Origin: Rhodovulum sulfidophilum
GTDB lineage: Bacteria; Pseudomonadota; Alphaproteobacteria; Rhodobacterales; Rhodobacteraceae
Length of the DNA: 64,000 bases
Assembly (NCBI GenBank): GCA_003241785.1
Contig: QFPW01000002.1
Location: forward strand, 310,001-374,000
Direction of reading: 5' to 3'
The notes under the pieces were generated by a model. The model ran no database searches. It was not told the DNA's origin and saw only the letters and a list, made by a program, of their open reading frames with translations. The position numbers were made by a program, and so were the translations under genes. This document shows, piece by piece, positions 32,851 through 44,224 of the stretch (positions are counted from its first letter, which is position 1; each line of letters begins with the position of its first letter).

Positions 32851-33195
32851 TCAGGGCCGGAACACGCTTTGGCAGCGCGTGGTCCAGGCGGCGATCTCGG
32901 AAGGGCCGGGACGCTCCGCGGCGATATATTCGAGCATCTCGTCGATCCGCCGCTCCAGCCCGGCGTTCGGCCGCCCGCCCTGCCCCTTCACCGAGGCCGC
33001 GAGCGCCGCGGCGCGGGCGCGGTACTCGGCCGGGGCGAGCGTGCCGGCGCGCTGGCGCGCCGCGAGATCGGTCATCGCGAAGGCGACGCAGGCCGCGCGC
33101 TGCGACAGGCCCGAGGCCGCGCCGAACTCGATCGCCGGCGCGGCCCACGGCAACCCGGCGAGGACGAGGGCGGCGGGAACGAGGCTGGCGCGCAA
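32851..33195 (-). CDS. small exported protein of unknown function
   Basis: The 114-residue product has a signal peptide (ASLVPAALVLAGLPWAAPA) and a mature helical domain with two cysteines (AACVAFAM, TTRCQSVF) that could form a disulfide. The TTG at 33195 was preferred to an ATG at 33234 because GGGAGGG lies 5-6 bases before it and it gives a clean leader. Function unknown. Confidence 0.6.
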   Translation of the reverse strand: MRASLVPAALVLAGLPWAAPAIEFGAASGLSQRAACVAFAMTDLAARQRAGTLAPAEYRARAAALAASVKGQGGRPNAGLERRIDEMLEYIAAERPGPSEIAAWTTRCQSVFRP

Positions 33196-33252
33196 GCAAC
33201 CCTCCCTTGGCGGAGCTGGTCCGGCGCGCAGCATAGCACGCCCCGGCCGTAG

Positions 33253-33272
33253 GGTGGGCGATTCCGCCCACC
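33253..33272. repeat. short hairpin GGTGGGCG-ATTC-CGCCCACC
   Basis: A perfect 8-bp stem with a 4-nt loop, matching the GGTGGGCG/CGCCCACC element at 9341-9407. It lies between two divergent small genes. Confidence 0.55.
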
Positions 33273-33389
33273 GTCCCGACCTCGCCCGCGAGGCCGGCCG
33301 CCCGGACGAGGCGCCCGCCGGAGGGCCCGCGCCCTTTCCGCCGCGCCGGACCCGTGCTATCGGCGGGAAAACCGCGCCGGAGGGTCCCC

Positions 33390-33707
33390 ATGCGCCGCCT
33401 CGTCCTCGCCCCGTTCCTCTTCGTCCCGCTCTGCGCCGTCCCCGGCCCCGCCGCCGCGCAGCTCGCGCCCGGGCCGGACCAGACGGACACGACGCGCTGC
33501 GCCGCCTACGAGGCGCTCGACGACGGCGGCCGGGTCGCGGCGCTGCGCGGGGTCGAGCCCTTCGGCGACGACATCGGCGCCGAGGACGAGCAGGCCGCGC
33601 GCGACTGGGCGGACGAGGTCGCGCGGCAGTGCGCCGGCCATCCCGACCGCTCGCTCACCGAGGCCGCGACGCTGGCGAACGACACCCTGACCCAGGACGA
33701 CGACTGA
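33390..33707 (+). CDS. small exported protein of unknown function
   Basis: The 105-residue protein has a signal peptide ending near AAA-QL (residue 24) and an acidic mature part with two cysteines (TTRCAAYEAL, ARQCAGHP). The size, two-cysteine layout and acidity recall periplasmic HdeA-type chaperones, but I see no decisive motif. GGAGGGTCCCC precedes the ATG. Confidence 0.6.
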   Translation: MRRLVLAPFLFVPLCAVPGPAAAQLAPGPDQTDTTRCAAYEALDDGGRVAALRGVEPFGDDIGAEDEQAARDWADEVARQCAGHPDRSLTEAATLANDTLTQDDD

Positions 33708-33717
33708 GCCCCGGCGG

Positions 33718-33909
33718 CTATTTCTTCTTCGGGCGGCGCTTCGGCGCGGGTTTCGGCCGCGTCGCGGCGAGCCCGGCGGTCATGCTCTTCATCCATTGAT
33801 CGAGGAAGGCCCTGCGCCGCCGCTCGGCCTCGGCCATCCAGGCGCCGCGCATCGGCCCAGCCGCCTTGTTCGCGGCGCTGAGCCAGGCGCTCATCCAGGG
33901 GTTCTTCAT
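33718..33909 (-). CDS. small basic protein downstream of the acetate CoA-transferase gene
   Basis: A 63-residue protein rich in Ala, Trp, Met and Arg, with a helical body (KNPWMSAWLSAANKAAGPMRG) and a very basic tail (RPKPAPKRRPKKK) that could bind nucleic acid. GGGAGAGGCGA before the ATG is a good ribosome binding site. It lies 56 bases downstream of the CoA-transferase gene on the same strand. The function is unknown; the amphipathic helix and basic tail distantly recall phasin or DNA-binding granule proteins. Confidence 0.6.
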   Translation of the reverse strand: MKNPWMSAWLSAANKAAGPMRGAWMAEAERRRRAFLDQWMKSMTAGLAATRPKPAPKRRPKKK

Positions 33910-33965
33910 TCGCCTCTCCCGATCCCGCCTCCGCGCGGAGCCTAGCACGGACCGGGCGGGGAGGG

Positions 33966-36096
<2,131 letters not shown>

Positions 36097-36181
36097 GCTG
36101 GGACCTGTCCTGCTCGTTCTTTTCGGTCCCATTACCCCGCCCCCCACCCGGCCTGTCAAGCCGGGCGCCGGGCGGCGGGCC

Positions 36182-36997
36182 TCAGAGCCGGCCGAGCAGC
36201 TCGGACTTCTTGGCCGCGAACTCCTCCTCACTGAGGATCCCGCGGTCGCGCAGGTCGGCGAGCTTCTCGATCGTCGCCAGCACGTCTCCGCCGCCCGGCG
36301 CCGGCGCGGCGGCGGGTGCCTCGGCGGGACGGGCCGGCTCGACGGGGCGCGACGGCGCGGCGGCGCGCGGCGGCTCCGGCGCCACGGGCGCGGCCGCCGG
36401 GATCACGGGCTCCGGCGCCGCCGGTTTCACGGGCTCGGGCGCGGCGGCGGGGGCCGCGTCGATCCGGCGCAGCGCGGCGAGGCTGAGCGGCCCCTGCGCG
36501 GTCGAGAAGGAGACCGTCTGGTCGCCGCCCTGCTGCTGCCCGACGCCGGTGATCATGTTGTCGCCGCTGTCGTAGATCTCGGTCACGCCGCCCCGCGCGA
36601 TCACCAGCCGCCGCGCGGCCGGGAAGAAGGCGTAGCGCATGTCGTTCTGCGCGCCGCTCGTCGCGGGCGCGCCGAATTCGGCCGGCCAGCCGGAGCTCGC
36701 GAAGCCCGGAGCGGCCTCGCGCCGCAGCACGTCGACGCGGCCGACCTCGGCGGAGAGATCGGTCGCGAGCGCGTCGACCCGCGCCTTCAGCCCGTTGTTG
36801 AACATGTCGCCGATCATCAGCATGCCGCCGCGCGACCATTGCCCCATGCCGCCGAGTTCGGGATGGCTGAACTGCGCCTGGTTGCCGTAGCCGGCGGCCA
36901 GCGCGCGGAGCATTTCGGCGGCGGCCTCGACGCTCACGCCGTGGCGCTCGGCGGCGGCGCGGGCGATCTCCTGGCCTTGGTCGGAAAGGGTCTGCAT
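36182..36997 (-). CDS. protein with C-terminal SHOCT domain
   Basis: The 271-residue protein has an N-terminal domain of about 165 residues (MLRALAAGYGNQAQFSHPELGGMGQWS), a Pro/Ala linker (180-235) and a SHOCT motif at the end (KLADLRDRGILSEEEFAAKKSELL), a short helical module that often lends oligomerisation or membrane/lipid contact. No signal peptide or membrane helix is evident. Similar proteins occur in many bacteria, without known function. Confidence 0.75.
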   Translation of the reverse strand: MQTLSDQGQEIARAAAERHGVSVEAAAEMLRALAAGYGNQAQFSHPELGGMGQWSRGGMLMIGDMFNNGLKARVDALATDLSAEVGRVDVLRREAAPGFASSGWPAEFGAPATSGAQNDMRYAFFPAARRLVIARGGVTEIYDSGDNMITGVGQQQGGDQTVSFSTAQGPLSLAALRRIDAAPAAAPEPVKPAAPEPVIPAAAPVAPEPPRAAAPSRPVEPARPAEAPAAAPAPGGGDVLATIEKLADLRDRGILSEEEFAAKKSELLGRL

Positions 36998-37103
36998 CTC
37001 GGTCTCGTCCCCATTGGGCGGCGGACCGCCCCGGACGGGCGGCGCGCGCGGCTCGACCCGTTATCGCGCGTCCGCCGTCCCCGCACCACCACCGAAATCG
37101 CGA

Positions 37104-37742
37104 TCAGTCGCCGCCGCTCCGGCTCTTCGCGTAGCAGATGATCGACAGGTAGCGCGCGGGCAGGTCGTCGAGCACCTCGGGACCATGCGGCGCGTCGGCG
37201 TCGAAGAACAGACTGTCGCCCGGGCGCATCGGATAGAGCGCGTCGCCGTGGCGGTAGGTCACGGCGCCCTCGAGCATGTAGAGGAATTCCATCCCCTCGT
37301 GCTGGAAGGTGGGGAAGACGTCGGAGCGGGTGGTGAGCGAGATCATGTAGGGCTCGACCACCACGCCGCTGGTGTCATGCTCGATATGGCCGAGCAGGTG
37401 GTACTGGTGCCCGGCCCGGGTGCCGCGCCGCTCGAGCTCGACCCCCTCGCCCGCCTTGACGAAGACCGCGTTGCGCGGCTCCTCGTAGCCCCGGAACAAC
37501 GCGGTGATCGGCACGCCGAGTCCGGCGGCGAGCGCGCGCAACGTGGTCAGCGACGGCGAGATGTTGCCGTTCTCGATCTTCGACAGCATCCCGACCGAGA
37601 TCCCGGTCGCCGCCGCGAGATCGGTCACCGTGATGCCGAGCCGCTTGCGATGCGTGCGCACCTCGTGCCCGATCGCAAGCTCCAGCCGGTTCTCGCGCGG
37701 CTCGCGCACCGCATGCGGGTCCTGATCCAGCCTCACGCTCAT
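37104..37742 (-). CDS. XRE-family regulator with C-terminal cupin domain
   Basis: The 212-residue protein has a helix-turn-helix (about 33-80, LGITVTDLAAATGISVGMLSKIENG) and a cupin sensor domain (about 128-205, EFLYMLEGAVTYRHGDALYPMRPGDSLFFDADAPHGP) whose His and Glu residues could bind a metal or small ligand. Relatives such as PuuR control amine or acid catabolism. GGGGAGG before the ATG at 37742 decides the start. It may govern the nearby CoA-transferase operon, by position only. Confidence 0.88.
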   Translation of the reverse strand: MSVRLDQDPHAVREPRENRLELAIGHEVRTHRKRLGITVTDLAAATGISVGMLSKIENGNISPSLTTLRALAAGLGVPITALFRGYEEPRNAVFVKAGEGVELERRGTRAGHQYHLLGHIEHDTSGVVVEPYMISLTTRSDVFPTFQHEGMEFLYMLEGAVTYRHGDALYPMRPGDSLFFDADAPHGPEVLDDLPARYLSIICYAKSRSGGD

Positions 37743-37835
37743 CGACGCCTCCCCTGACTTTCCAAGGGATAGCATGCGATTTCCTGCCGAGAAACGAATT
37801 CTCGCGCCCGGCGCGGTTTGTCGCGGGTGGCGGGT

Positions 37836-38105
37836 TCAGCCGCCGAACCGCGACCGCGACCGCTCGCGGGCCTTCTCGGCCTCGACCGCCCGGTCGCGCG
37901 GCGTCGCGGTGGTCACGAGCGCCCAGATCAGGGCGGCGGAGGTCTGGGTGATCTCGTCGACCGCCTTGTCGAAGGCGGCCTCGTTGGCCGCGGAAGGCTT
38001 CTGGAAGCCACTGATCTTGCGCACATATTGAAGCGCGGCGGCGCGGATCTCGAACTGGGTCGCCGGCGGCTCGAAGTTGAAGAGCGGCTTGATGTTGCGG
38101 CACAT
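37836..38105 (-). CDS. DUF2277 family protein
   Basis: An 89-residue protein beginning MCRNIKPLFNFEPPAT and containing YVRKISGFQKPSAANEAAF, the near-invariant pattern of DUF2277, a widespread small family of unknown function. CGGGAGAC precedes the ATG. Confidence 0.9.
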   Translation of the reverse strand: MCRNIKPLFNFEPPATQFEIRAAALQYVRKISGFQKPSAANEAAFDKAVDEITQTSAALIWALVTTATPRDRAVEAEKARERSRSRFGG

Positions 38106-38154
38106 GGCAGTCTCCCGGGCCTCGCTGGGCGGCCCGGGACGAGGCCGGCGCCGC

Positions 38155-38826
38155 TCAGACCAGTGTCATTTCCGGCGGATCGCCGGGGATCAGCAGCCGC
38201 GCGGTAGTGGCGGCGACGATATCCTCGACCGCGACGCCCGGCCCGCGCTCGCGCAGGACCAGCCCTTCCTCGGTCGGCTCGATCACCGCCATCTCGGTGA
38301 CGATCAGGCTGACCCGCCGCGCCGCGGTCAGAGGCAGCGTGCATTCGGGCACGATCTTCGCCGCGCCCTTGGCCGAATGCACCATGGCCACGATAACCCG
38401 TTTCGCGCCCGCGACCAGATCCATCGCGCCGCCCATCCCCGGCACCATCTGTCCCGGCACCATCCAGTTCGCGAGATATCCGCGCTCGTCGACCTGCAAT
38501 CCGCCGAGCACGGTCATGTCGAGATGCCCGCCCCGGATCAGCCCGAAGCTCATCGCGCTGTCGATCGAGGCGGCGCCGGGCACGGCGGTGACGAAGCCGC
38601 CGCCGGCGTCGGTCAGGTGCGGATCCTCCATCCCCTCCGGCGGCCGGGCGCCGAGGCCGATCACCCCGTTCTCGGCCTGGAAGAACACGCCGAAATCGGC
38701 GGGGATGTAATTCGCCACCATGCTCGGCAGGCCGATGCCGAGATTCACGAGCATGCCGGGATGGATCTCGCCCGCCACGCGCCGGGCGATCACTTCCTTC
38801 GGGCTCATCGTCCTCGCCCCGTCCAT
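38155..38826 (-). CDS. CoA-transferase subunit B, AtoA-like
   Basis: The 223-residue protein has the catalytic Glu in FQAENGVIGLGARP and [14 protein letters not shown]. It forms a heterotetramer with the subunit A gene just upstream and belongs to family I CoA-transferases; the substrates (acetate/acetoacetate or another short acid) are not readable. The ATG at 38826 overlaps the upstream stop by one base; a GTG three bases earlier is possible. Confidence 0.9.
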   Translation of the reverse strand: MDGARTMSPKEVIARRVAGEIHPGMLVNLGIGLPSMVANYIPADFGVFFQAENGVIGLGARPPEGMEDPHLTDAGGGFVTAVPGAASIDSAMSFGLIRGGHLDMTVLGGLQVDERGYLANWMVPGQMVPGMGGAMDLVAGAKRVIVAMVHSAKGAAKIVPECTLPLTAARRVSLIVTEMAVIEPTEEGLVLRERGPGVAVEDIVAATTARLLIPGDPPEMTLV

Positions 38827-39479
38827 CACGCGGCCCTCCCCAGCAGGTGGTCGATCAGCACGCCCGGCGTCTTCACCGCGTCGGGCGGGATCACGCCGAT
38901 GGGCACGATCAGCTCCGGTTCCGCGATCACCGTGGCGCCGGCGAGCGCCATGATCGGGTTGAAATTATGCGCGGTCAGCGAATAGCAGAGGTTGCCCGCG
39001 TAATCCGCCTGATAGGCGCGGATCAGCGCGAAATCGGCGTGGAGCGGGGTTTCGACCAGGTAGGATTTCCCGGCGAGCTCCAGGACCTGCTTGCCCTCGG
39101 CGACCGGCGTGCCGACCCCGGTCGCGGTCAGGACGCCGCCGAGGCCCACGCCGGCGGCGCGGATGCGCTCGACCAGCGTGCCCTGCGGCACCAGCTCGAC
39201 CTCGACCTCGCCGGCGATCATCTGGCTCTGGAATTCGGGATTGAGCCCGATATGCGACATGATCCCCTTGCGCACCGCCCGGGCCGAGACGAGCTTGCCG
39301 ATCCCCTTGCCGGGCAGCGCCGCGTCGTTCGCGATCACCGTCAGGTCCTTGACCCCGCGCGCCACCATGGCGTCGATCAGCCGGTCGGGCGTGCCGACGC
39401 CCATGAAGCCGCCGATCATCACGACCGCGCCGTCGGGGATCATCTCCGCCGCCTGTTCCGGTTTGATCGCCTTCTTCAT
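38826..39479 (-). CDS. CoA-transferase subunit A, AtoD-like
   Basis: The 217-residue protein has GGFMGVGTPDRLIDA near residues 23-37, NDAALPGKGIGKL and LVPQGTLVERIRAAGVGLGGVLT, standard for family I subunit A. It is clearly diverged from the subunit A at 24529-25224 and closer in type to AtoD. It is followed by its subunit B with coupled translation. The intergenic space to the exosortase gene upstream is 92 bases. Confidence 0.9.
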   Translation of the reverse strand: MKKAIKPEQAAEMIPDGAVVMIGGFMGVGTPDRLIDAMVARGVKDLTVIANDAALPGKGIGKLVSARAVRKGIMSHIGLNPEFQSQMIAGEVEVELVPQGTLVERIRAAGVGLGGVLTATGVGTPVAEGKQVLELAGKSYLVETPLHADFALIRAYQADYAGNLCYSLTAHNFNPIMALAGATVIAEPELIVPIGVIPPDAVKTPGVLIDHLLGRAA

Positions 39480-39571
39480 GCGCGCGTCCCTCCGCCCGGC
39501 CGGTTGTTCTCCCGGTCATTAGCGCGCAATCGAGACGATATTGCAACGCGGCGACGGCGGGCCGCCCGGCC

Positions 39572-41190
39572 TCAGATCGCGCCCCAGTCACCGCGCGCGA
39601 GCGCGAAGAGCGCGATGGTGAGATTGGCCGCGACATGCGCCTGGATCGCGGGCGCGAGGCCGCGGCCGATCGCGAGGCCGGCGAAGACCAGCCCCGCGAG
39701 GCCCGCCGCGAGCCAGCGCCCGTGCGGCAGCGCGAAGAGCAGGGTCGAGACCGCGACCGCGACGAGGCGCGAGGCGCCGCCCCGGTCGATTCGCGCGAGG
39801 ACATAGCCGCGGAAGAACAGCTCCTCGACCAGCGGCGCGACGAGCACGGTCCCGACGAGCCGCGCGGCGATCCAGAGCCCGAGCAGGCCCGCCCCGAGCC
39901 CCGCCAGCGCCGCGTCGAGCGCGCCGTCGGCCGCCGCGGGACGGGTCGCGATCCAGCCGAGCCCGACGCCGAGCCCGGCGAGCCCCGCCAGCGGATCGGG
40001 CCCCGCGCGCAGGAGCGGCGCGTAGTGGCGGCGGAAGCGCCAGAGCACGGGCAGCACCACGAGGAGGCGCAGCGGATAGCCGAGATCGGGCACGACGAAG
40101 GCGATCGGCAGCGCCGCCCCGGCCAGCATCGTCGCGACGAAGGGCAGGATCCGCGCGGCCGCCGCGTCGCGGTGTCGTCGTCCGTCGCGGCGTCGCCCGC
40201 CACGCCGGATCGTCCGGTGGCGTCGAGGAAGGGCAGGCTCCGCGCCAGCGCGAGCAGGCCGAGGGCGAGCAGGGTGAAGAGGATCCAGCCCGCGTAGCTG
40301 TGAAAGCCGTTGGTCGCGAGCTCCGGCGAGAGGCGGGCGCCGATCACGATCAGGACCGCGATGCGGAGCACGTTGAACGCCCAGCTCAGAAGCAGCGCCA
40401 GCGGCACCAGCAGCAGCCAGAAGCGCGCCAGACGCGTCTCGGATCGGAACAGGATCGCGTAGAGCGCGGCGAAGCCGAGCACCAGCGCCGCGCCCTCCAC
40501 GCCCGAGCACTGCCGCGCGATATGGACGACGAAGCCGTCGAGCCCGATCAGATAGGCGCCGGGCGCCACCACCGGCGCCGCGTCGACGAGCCGGAGCAGG
40601 CCCGCGGCGCCGAGGAAGGTGAGCCGGGTGAGCTCCGGCCGGTCCCAGAGCGGCAGCGCGAGCTCGGCGAGATCGGGCAGCGCGAAGGCCGCGGCGGCGA
40701 CGGCGAGGGGCGCGCCCCGCTCGCCCGCCATCCAGTCCCGCCACGCCGCCGGCCGCGCGAGCCAGAAGAGCGCGCCGCCCGCCGCCGCCGCCGCGCCGGC
40801 GAGCATGGCGGCGAGCGCGAGCGTGAACCGGCTCGCGAGCAGCTCGCCGAAGGCCAGCGGCGCGAACATCAGCGCGACGCCGAGCGCGTGGAGCACGGCC
40901 CAGCCCGGCGCGCCCCCGGCCGCCATGGCGCGGCCGAGCTGGGCGCGCGCCGCTGGCCGCGCCCAGAGGTAGACCGCGAGCGCGGCCCCGACGGCGATCG
41001 CCCGGGCGAGCAGGCCGCGCAGCCCGCGGCAGGCGAGCGCCGCGTCGGTCGCCGCGCATTCGATCGAGGTCAGGAGCTGGTAGGCGGCGGCGAGCGCCGC
41101 GAGCTCGAGCCCCAGCAGGGCACCGAGGCCGGAGAGCCGGGCCCGGGCGCGACGGCTCGGTCCCGGCGGGGTCTCGAGGTCGGCGATCAT
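39572..41190 (-). CDS. xrtE: exosortase E/protease fusion (XrtE type), apparent frameshift
   Basis: Two frames together encode one fusion. The first (41190 to about 40200) is an eight-helix exosortase with the catalytic Cys228 (ARQCSGVEGA), Arg276 (NVLRIA) and His297 (FHSYAGW). The second, in the -1 frame (about 40200 to 39572), is a CPBP intramembrane protease with EELFFRGYV, LPHGRW and HVAANL. The break lies in the linker near 40155-40215 and behaves like one missing base; the first frame then runs on with Cys/Ser/Arg-rich nonsense. Exosortases cut and anchor PEP-CTERM-like tails (VPEID-CTERM for this type). The start overlaps the glycosyltransferase stop by 4 bases. Confidence 0.78.
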
Positions 41191-42011
41191 CGGCCCCGGC
41201 TCCACTCGCGCGCCGGTGCCCGCGCGCGGACCGCGAGCGCCACGGCGGCGTAGGCGGCGAGGCCCGAGGGGTCGGAGGCGGCGAGCCGCAGCAGCCGGCC
41301 GAGGCCGATCCGGGGCTTGTCCTCGTTCGCGAGCAGGTCGGGGAAGCGCCGAGCGATCTCGGCGACGCCCGCGTCCTGCCGCCGCCGGACGCGCACCAGC
41401 GCCCCGAACCCTTCGGCGACCGGCCAGAGATAGGGCGCCGGCACCGCGATCCGCTCGGCCGGCGCGAAGCGCAGCCGGGCGAAGATGTCGTCGGCGATGA
41501 TGTCGGGGAAGGCGCCCCAGCGCGCCCGCCCGGCGGCGTTCACCGCGAAGAGACCGCAGCCCGGCACCGTTTCCGCGACGAAGGGCAGCCGCGTCCAGAA
41601 CCGCGCGTAGCGGCGGCTGAAGGCGCTGGCCGCCAGCTCGACGCTGAGCCGGCCGCTCGCGTAGCGCGGCTCGGCGACGCCGAGCGCCTCCTCGAGGCGG
41701 GCGAGCATCGCGGGCGCGATCACCACGTCGGCGTCGAGATAGACCCGCGTGCCGGGCGCCGCGAGCGCCTCGGCGGCGTTGAGCGCGCCGGGCTTGCCCG
41801 GCTCGGGCCGGTCGATGATGACGAGCGGCCAGCCCCGGCGGCGCGCGACCACCTCGTAGCCCCGCGCGAGGGCGACGGTGGCGTCGCGGCAGGCGTTGGC
41901 GCTGACGATCACCTCGACCGGGCAGCCGGGATCCTCGGCCTCGAACACGGCCGCGAGGCAGCGTCCGATGTAGCCGGCCTCGTCATGGGCGGGGATGATG
42001 ACGCTGAGCAT
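41187..42011 (-). CDS. family 2 glycosyltransferase
   Basis: The 274-residue protein has a GT-A fold: MLSVIIPAHDEAGYIGRCL, EVIVSANACRDAT, PGALNAAEALA and the DxD motif YLDADVVI. It probably adds a sugar to an exported polysaccharide or protein. It is coupled by a 4-base overlap to the exosortase/protease gene and follows the RTX glycosidase-like gene by 47 bases, so the three form one operon. Confidence 0.88.
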   Translation of the reverse strand: MLSVIIPAHDEAGYIGRCLAAVFEAEDPGCPVEVIVSANACRDATVALARGYEVVARRRGWPLVIIDRPEPGKPGALNAAEALAAPGTRVYLDADVVIAPAMLARLEEALGVAEPRYASGRLSVELAASAFSRRYARFWTRLPFVAETVPGCGLFAVNAAGRARWGAFPDIIADDIFARLRFAPAERIAVPAPYLWPVAEGFGALVRVRRRQDAGVAEIARRFPDLLANEDKPRIGLGRLLRLAASDPSGLAAYAAVALAVRARAPAREWSRGR

Positions 42012-42058
42012 GGCCGTCCTTGGCGCCGCTGGGATCGGGACATCCGACCACGCCGGCG

Positions 42059-44053
42059 TTAGCGAAGGATGAAATCCGCCCGCCGCGTCTCGCCGCCATC
42101 GGTGAAGGCCACCTGCTCGATCGCGAAAAGCCGGATCCGGTCGCGCGTGCCCGCCCGCTCGGCGATCATCGCCGGACCGTCGGCGCGGAACCGGTATTCG
42201 TCCGGCGCGCCCGGGAGCAGCGCGGTGTCCGCTCCGCCGCCGCCGTGCAGGCTGTCCTCGCCCCCCCCGGCCGCGAGCGTGTCGTCCCCCGCGCCGCCGA
42301 GCAGCAGGTCGTCCCCCGGCCCGCCCGCGATCCGGCCGTCGCCGCGCAGCAGCCGGCCCGCGACGAAATCCGAGGCGGGGCGGTCGTCCCACCACGCCGG
42401 ATGCGAGGCGTTGAACTCCATGAGCGCGTCCCAGCGCGGCGTCGCGTCGTCGAGATGGCGCAGCGCGCCCCAGCTGCCCCATTTGCTCGGCCCCGCCACG
42501 TCGACGAAGGCGTTGAAGAGCGTGCCGCCCGCCGCGCGCCAGCCGTCGAGCAACTCGTCGTAGAGCCTGCCCATCGCCTCCGAATAGTTGAGCCCGATCA
42601 GGAAATCGGTCAGCGCCGTGTCGTCGGCCGCGGGGCCGGTGCCCACGACATGGGTGCCGCCCTCGTACATCACGAGCTCGAGCCCGTGGCGCCGCGCGAC
42701 CTCGGCCTGATAGGGCCAGTAGCGGCCGACGAGCGCCTCGAGCGAATCCCCCGGCTCGCCCGAGAGCGCGCCGTCGCGCAATTCGCGCACCGCCTTCGCC
42801 TCGGCGTCGCCCTCGGCGAGCCAGCCGCGCACCAGCGGCGCCTTGGCGCCGCCGAGGAGATTGCCGAAATAGCCGGTGACCGCGTAGGCGTCGAAGGCCT
42901 CGGCCGGCGGCCGGTTCCGGCCCGGATCCTCGGCGACGTAGAGCGGCGCCTCGAGCAGCGGCGCCTCGAGGCCGAGCCAGCCGGTCTGGGTCGCGACCAC
43001 CCGGGTCAGCCGGTCGGCGCGGGGGCCGAAGACCTCCGTCCAGATCCGCGCCACCTCGGCGGCGCGCAGACCCGCGTATTGCATGAAGGCGTCGCCCGGC
43101 GCGTCGGCGCCCCAGCGCGCCCGCGCCTGTTCGAGCGCCCAGTCCGTCTGGCCGAACTGCCAGTTCCAGACCTCGTTCGACCATTCGACATAGGTCTTCC
43201 GCCGGGGGTCGAGATGGTCGCGGACATATTCCGCGAAGGCGCGCGCATAGGCGTCGGTCGCGCGGTGCGGCATGGTGAACCAGGGGTCGACGGCGAGCTG
43301 GTTGGCGAGCGCCACCATGACCTCGACCGGCACGCCGACCCGCGCGTAGGTGTAGTCGCCGGGCCTCGGCCGGTCCGCCCAGTCGACCTGTTCGGAATCG
43401 TTGGTGTCCATCCAGTCCATGAACCGCGCCGCGCGGATGCCCCTGATCCGCGCGATCCAGCGCGGGTTGAAGACCGCGCCGGCCTCGAAAAGGTCGATGT
43501 CGCGCTCGGCCACCACCCGGATGTTCCGCAGGTAGGCGCCGGTGCCGCGCGGATCGCTCGACCGGATGCCGAGCAGCACGAACCCCTCGCCGGGGGCGTA
43601 GTCGAACCGGATCTCGCCCGGCCGGCGGGTGACGCGCGTCACCCGGCCCTCGAGCGCGATCTCGCCCTCGCCCTCGTAGGTGAGGCGGTAGCGCCCGGCG
43701 AGGCCGGTCGCCGCCTCGGGCTGCCCGGTCAGGAACAGGGTCGAGATCCCGCCGAGCTCGGGCGGGATGAACCGGGGCCAGCCGTCCGCGTCGAGCGCGC
43801 CGGCGCGCGCGAGATCCGCGTGTTCCCAGCCGCCCCACTGGCCCGGCAGGTGGCCGACCCAGGGCCTGGCGGTCTTCATCACGTCGATGAAGGGCTGCTC
43901 GGTCGACCAGTCGACCACGCCCGACAGCCCCATGCCCAGCGCCGGCGTGGCGCCCGCGTCGGCGACGATCTCGCCCGCCGCGACCGGCCGCGCCGGAGGC
44001 CCGGCCGCCTCGGCGATCGCGAAGGGCAAGAGCGCCGCGAGAAACCCCAGCAT
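42059..44053 (-). CDS. secreted glycoside-hydrolase-like protein with C-terminal RTX repeats
   Basis: The 664-residue protein has a short signal peptide, a large catalytic-like region (about 40-560) and RTX nonapeptides near 578-620 (GGPGDDLLLGGAGDD and following) that bind calcium. YVEWSNEVWN with Glu294 and LVMYEGG with Glu464 match the acid/base and nucleophile pattern of clan A glycosidases, so it may cleave or remodel a polysaccharide; the family is not identified. It heads the operon with the glycosyltransferase and exosortase. GGAGA lies before the ATG. Confidence 0.7.
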   Translation of the reverse strand: MLGFLAALLPFAIAEAAGPPARPVAAGEIVADAGATPALGMGLSGVVDWSTEQPFIDVMKTARPWVGHLPGQWGGWEHADLARAGALDADGWPRFIPPELGGISTLFLTGQPEAATGLAGRYRLTYEGEGEIALEGRVTRVTRRPGEIRFDYAPGEGFVLLGIRSSDPRGTGAYLRNIRVVAERDIDLFEAGAVFNPRWIARIRGIRAARFMDWMDTNDSEQVDWADRPRPGDYTYARVGVPVEVMVALANQLAVDPWFTMPHRATDAYARAFAEYVRDHLDPRRKTYVEWSNEVWNWQFGQTDWALEQARARWGADAPGDAFMQYAGLRAAEVARIWTEVFGPRADRLTRVVATQTGWLGLEAPLLEAPLYVAEDPGRNRPPAEAFDAYAVTGYFGNLLGGAKAPLVRGWLAEGDAEAKAVRELRDGALSGEPGDSLEALVGRYWPYQAEVARRHGLELVMYEGGTHVVGTGPAADDTALTDFLIGLNYSEAMGRLYDELLDGWRAAGGTLFNAFVDVAGPSKWGSWGALRHLDDATPRWDALMEFNASHPAWWDDRPASDFVAGRLLRGDGRIAGGPGDDLLLGGAGDDTLAAGGGEDSLHGGGGADTALLPGAPDEYRFRADGPAMIAERAGTRDRIRLFAIEQVAFTDGGETRRADFILR

Positions 44054-44224
44054 CGGACAATCTCCACCATCGAAGGGGCGGGACGCTTCACCCGTTCGTA
44101 ATCTCTCGCCCCGAGCCTCCGTTGTCGCCCGGACCTCGCGGGCCTGTCGATCATCGGGAGCAGCCTTGGTAAACGCGATCCCCGCCCGCGCGGCCCGCCC
44201 GCCCCGTTTCCCGGCGCGCGCGTC

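Noticed and set aside
40155..40215. Programmed -1 ribosomal frameshifting in the exosortase/protease gene
   Set aside because: No slippery heptamer (X XXY YYZ) is visible in the switch region, so a mutation or sequencing error is more likely.
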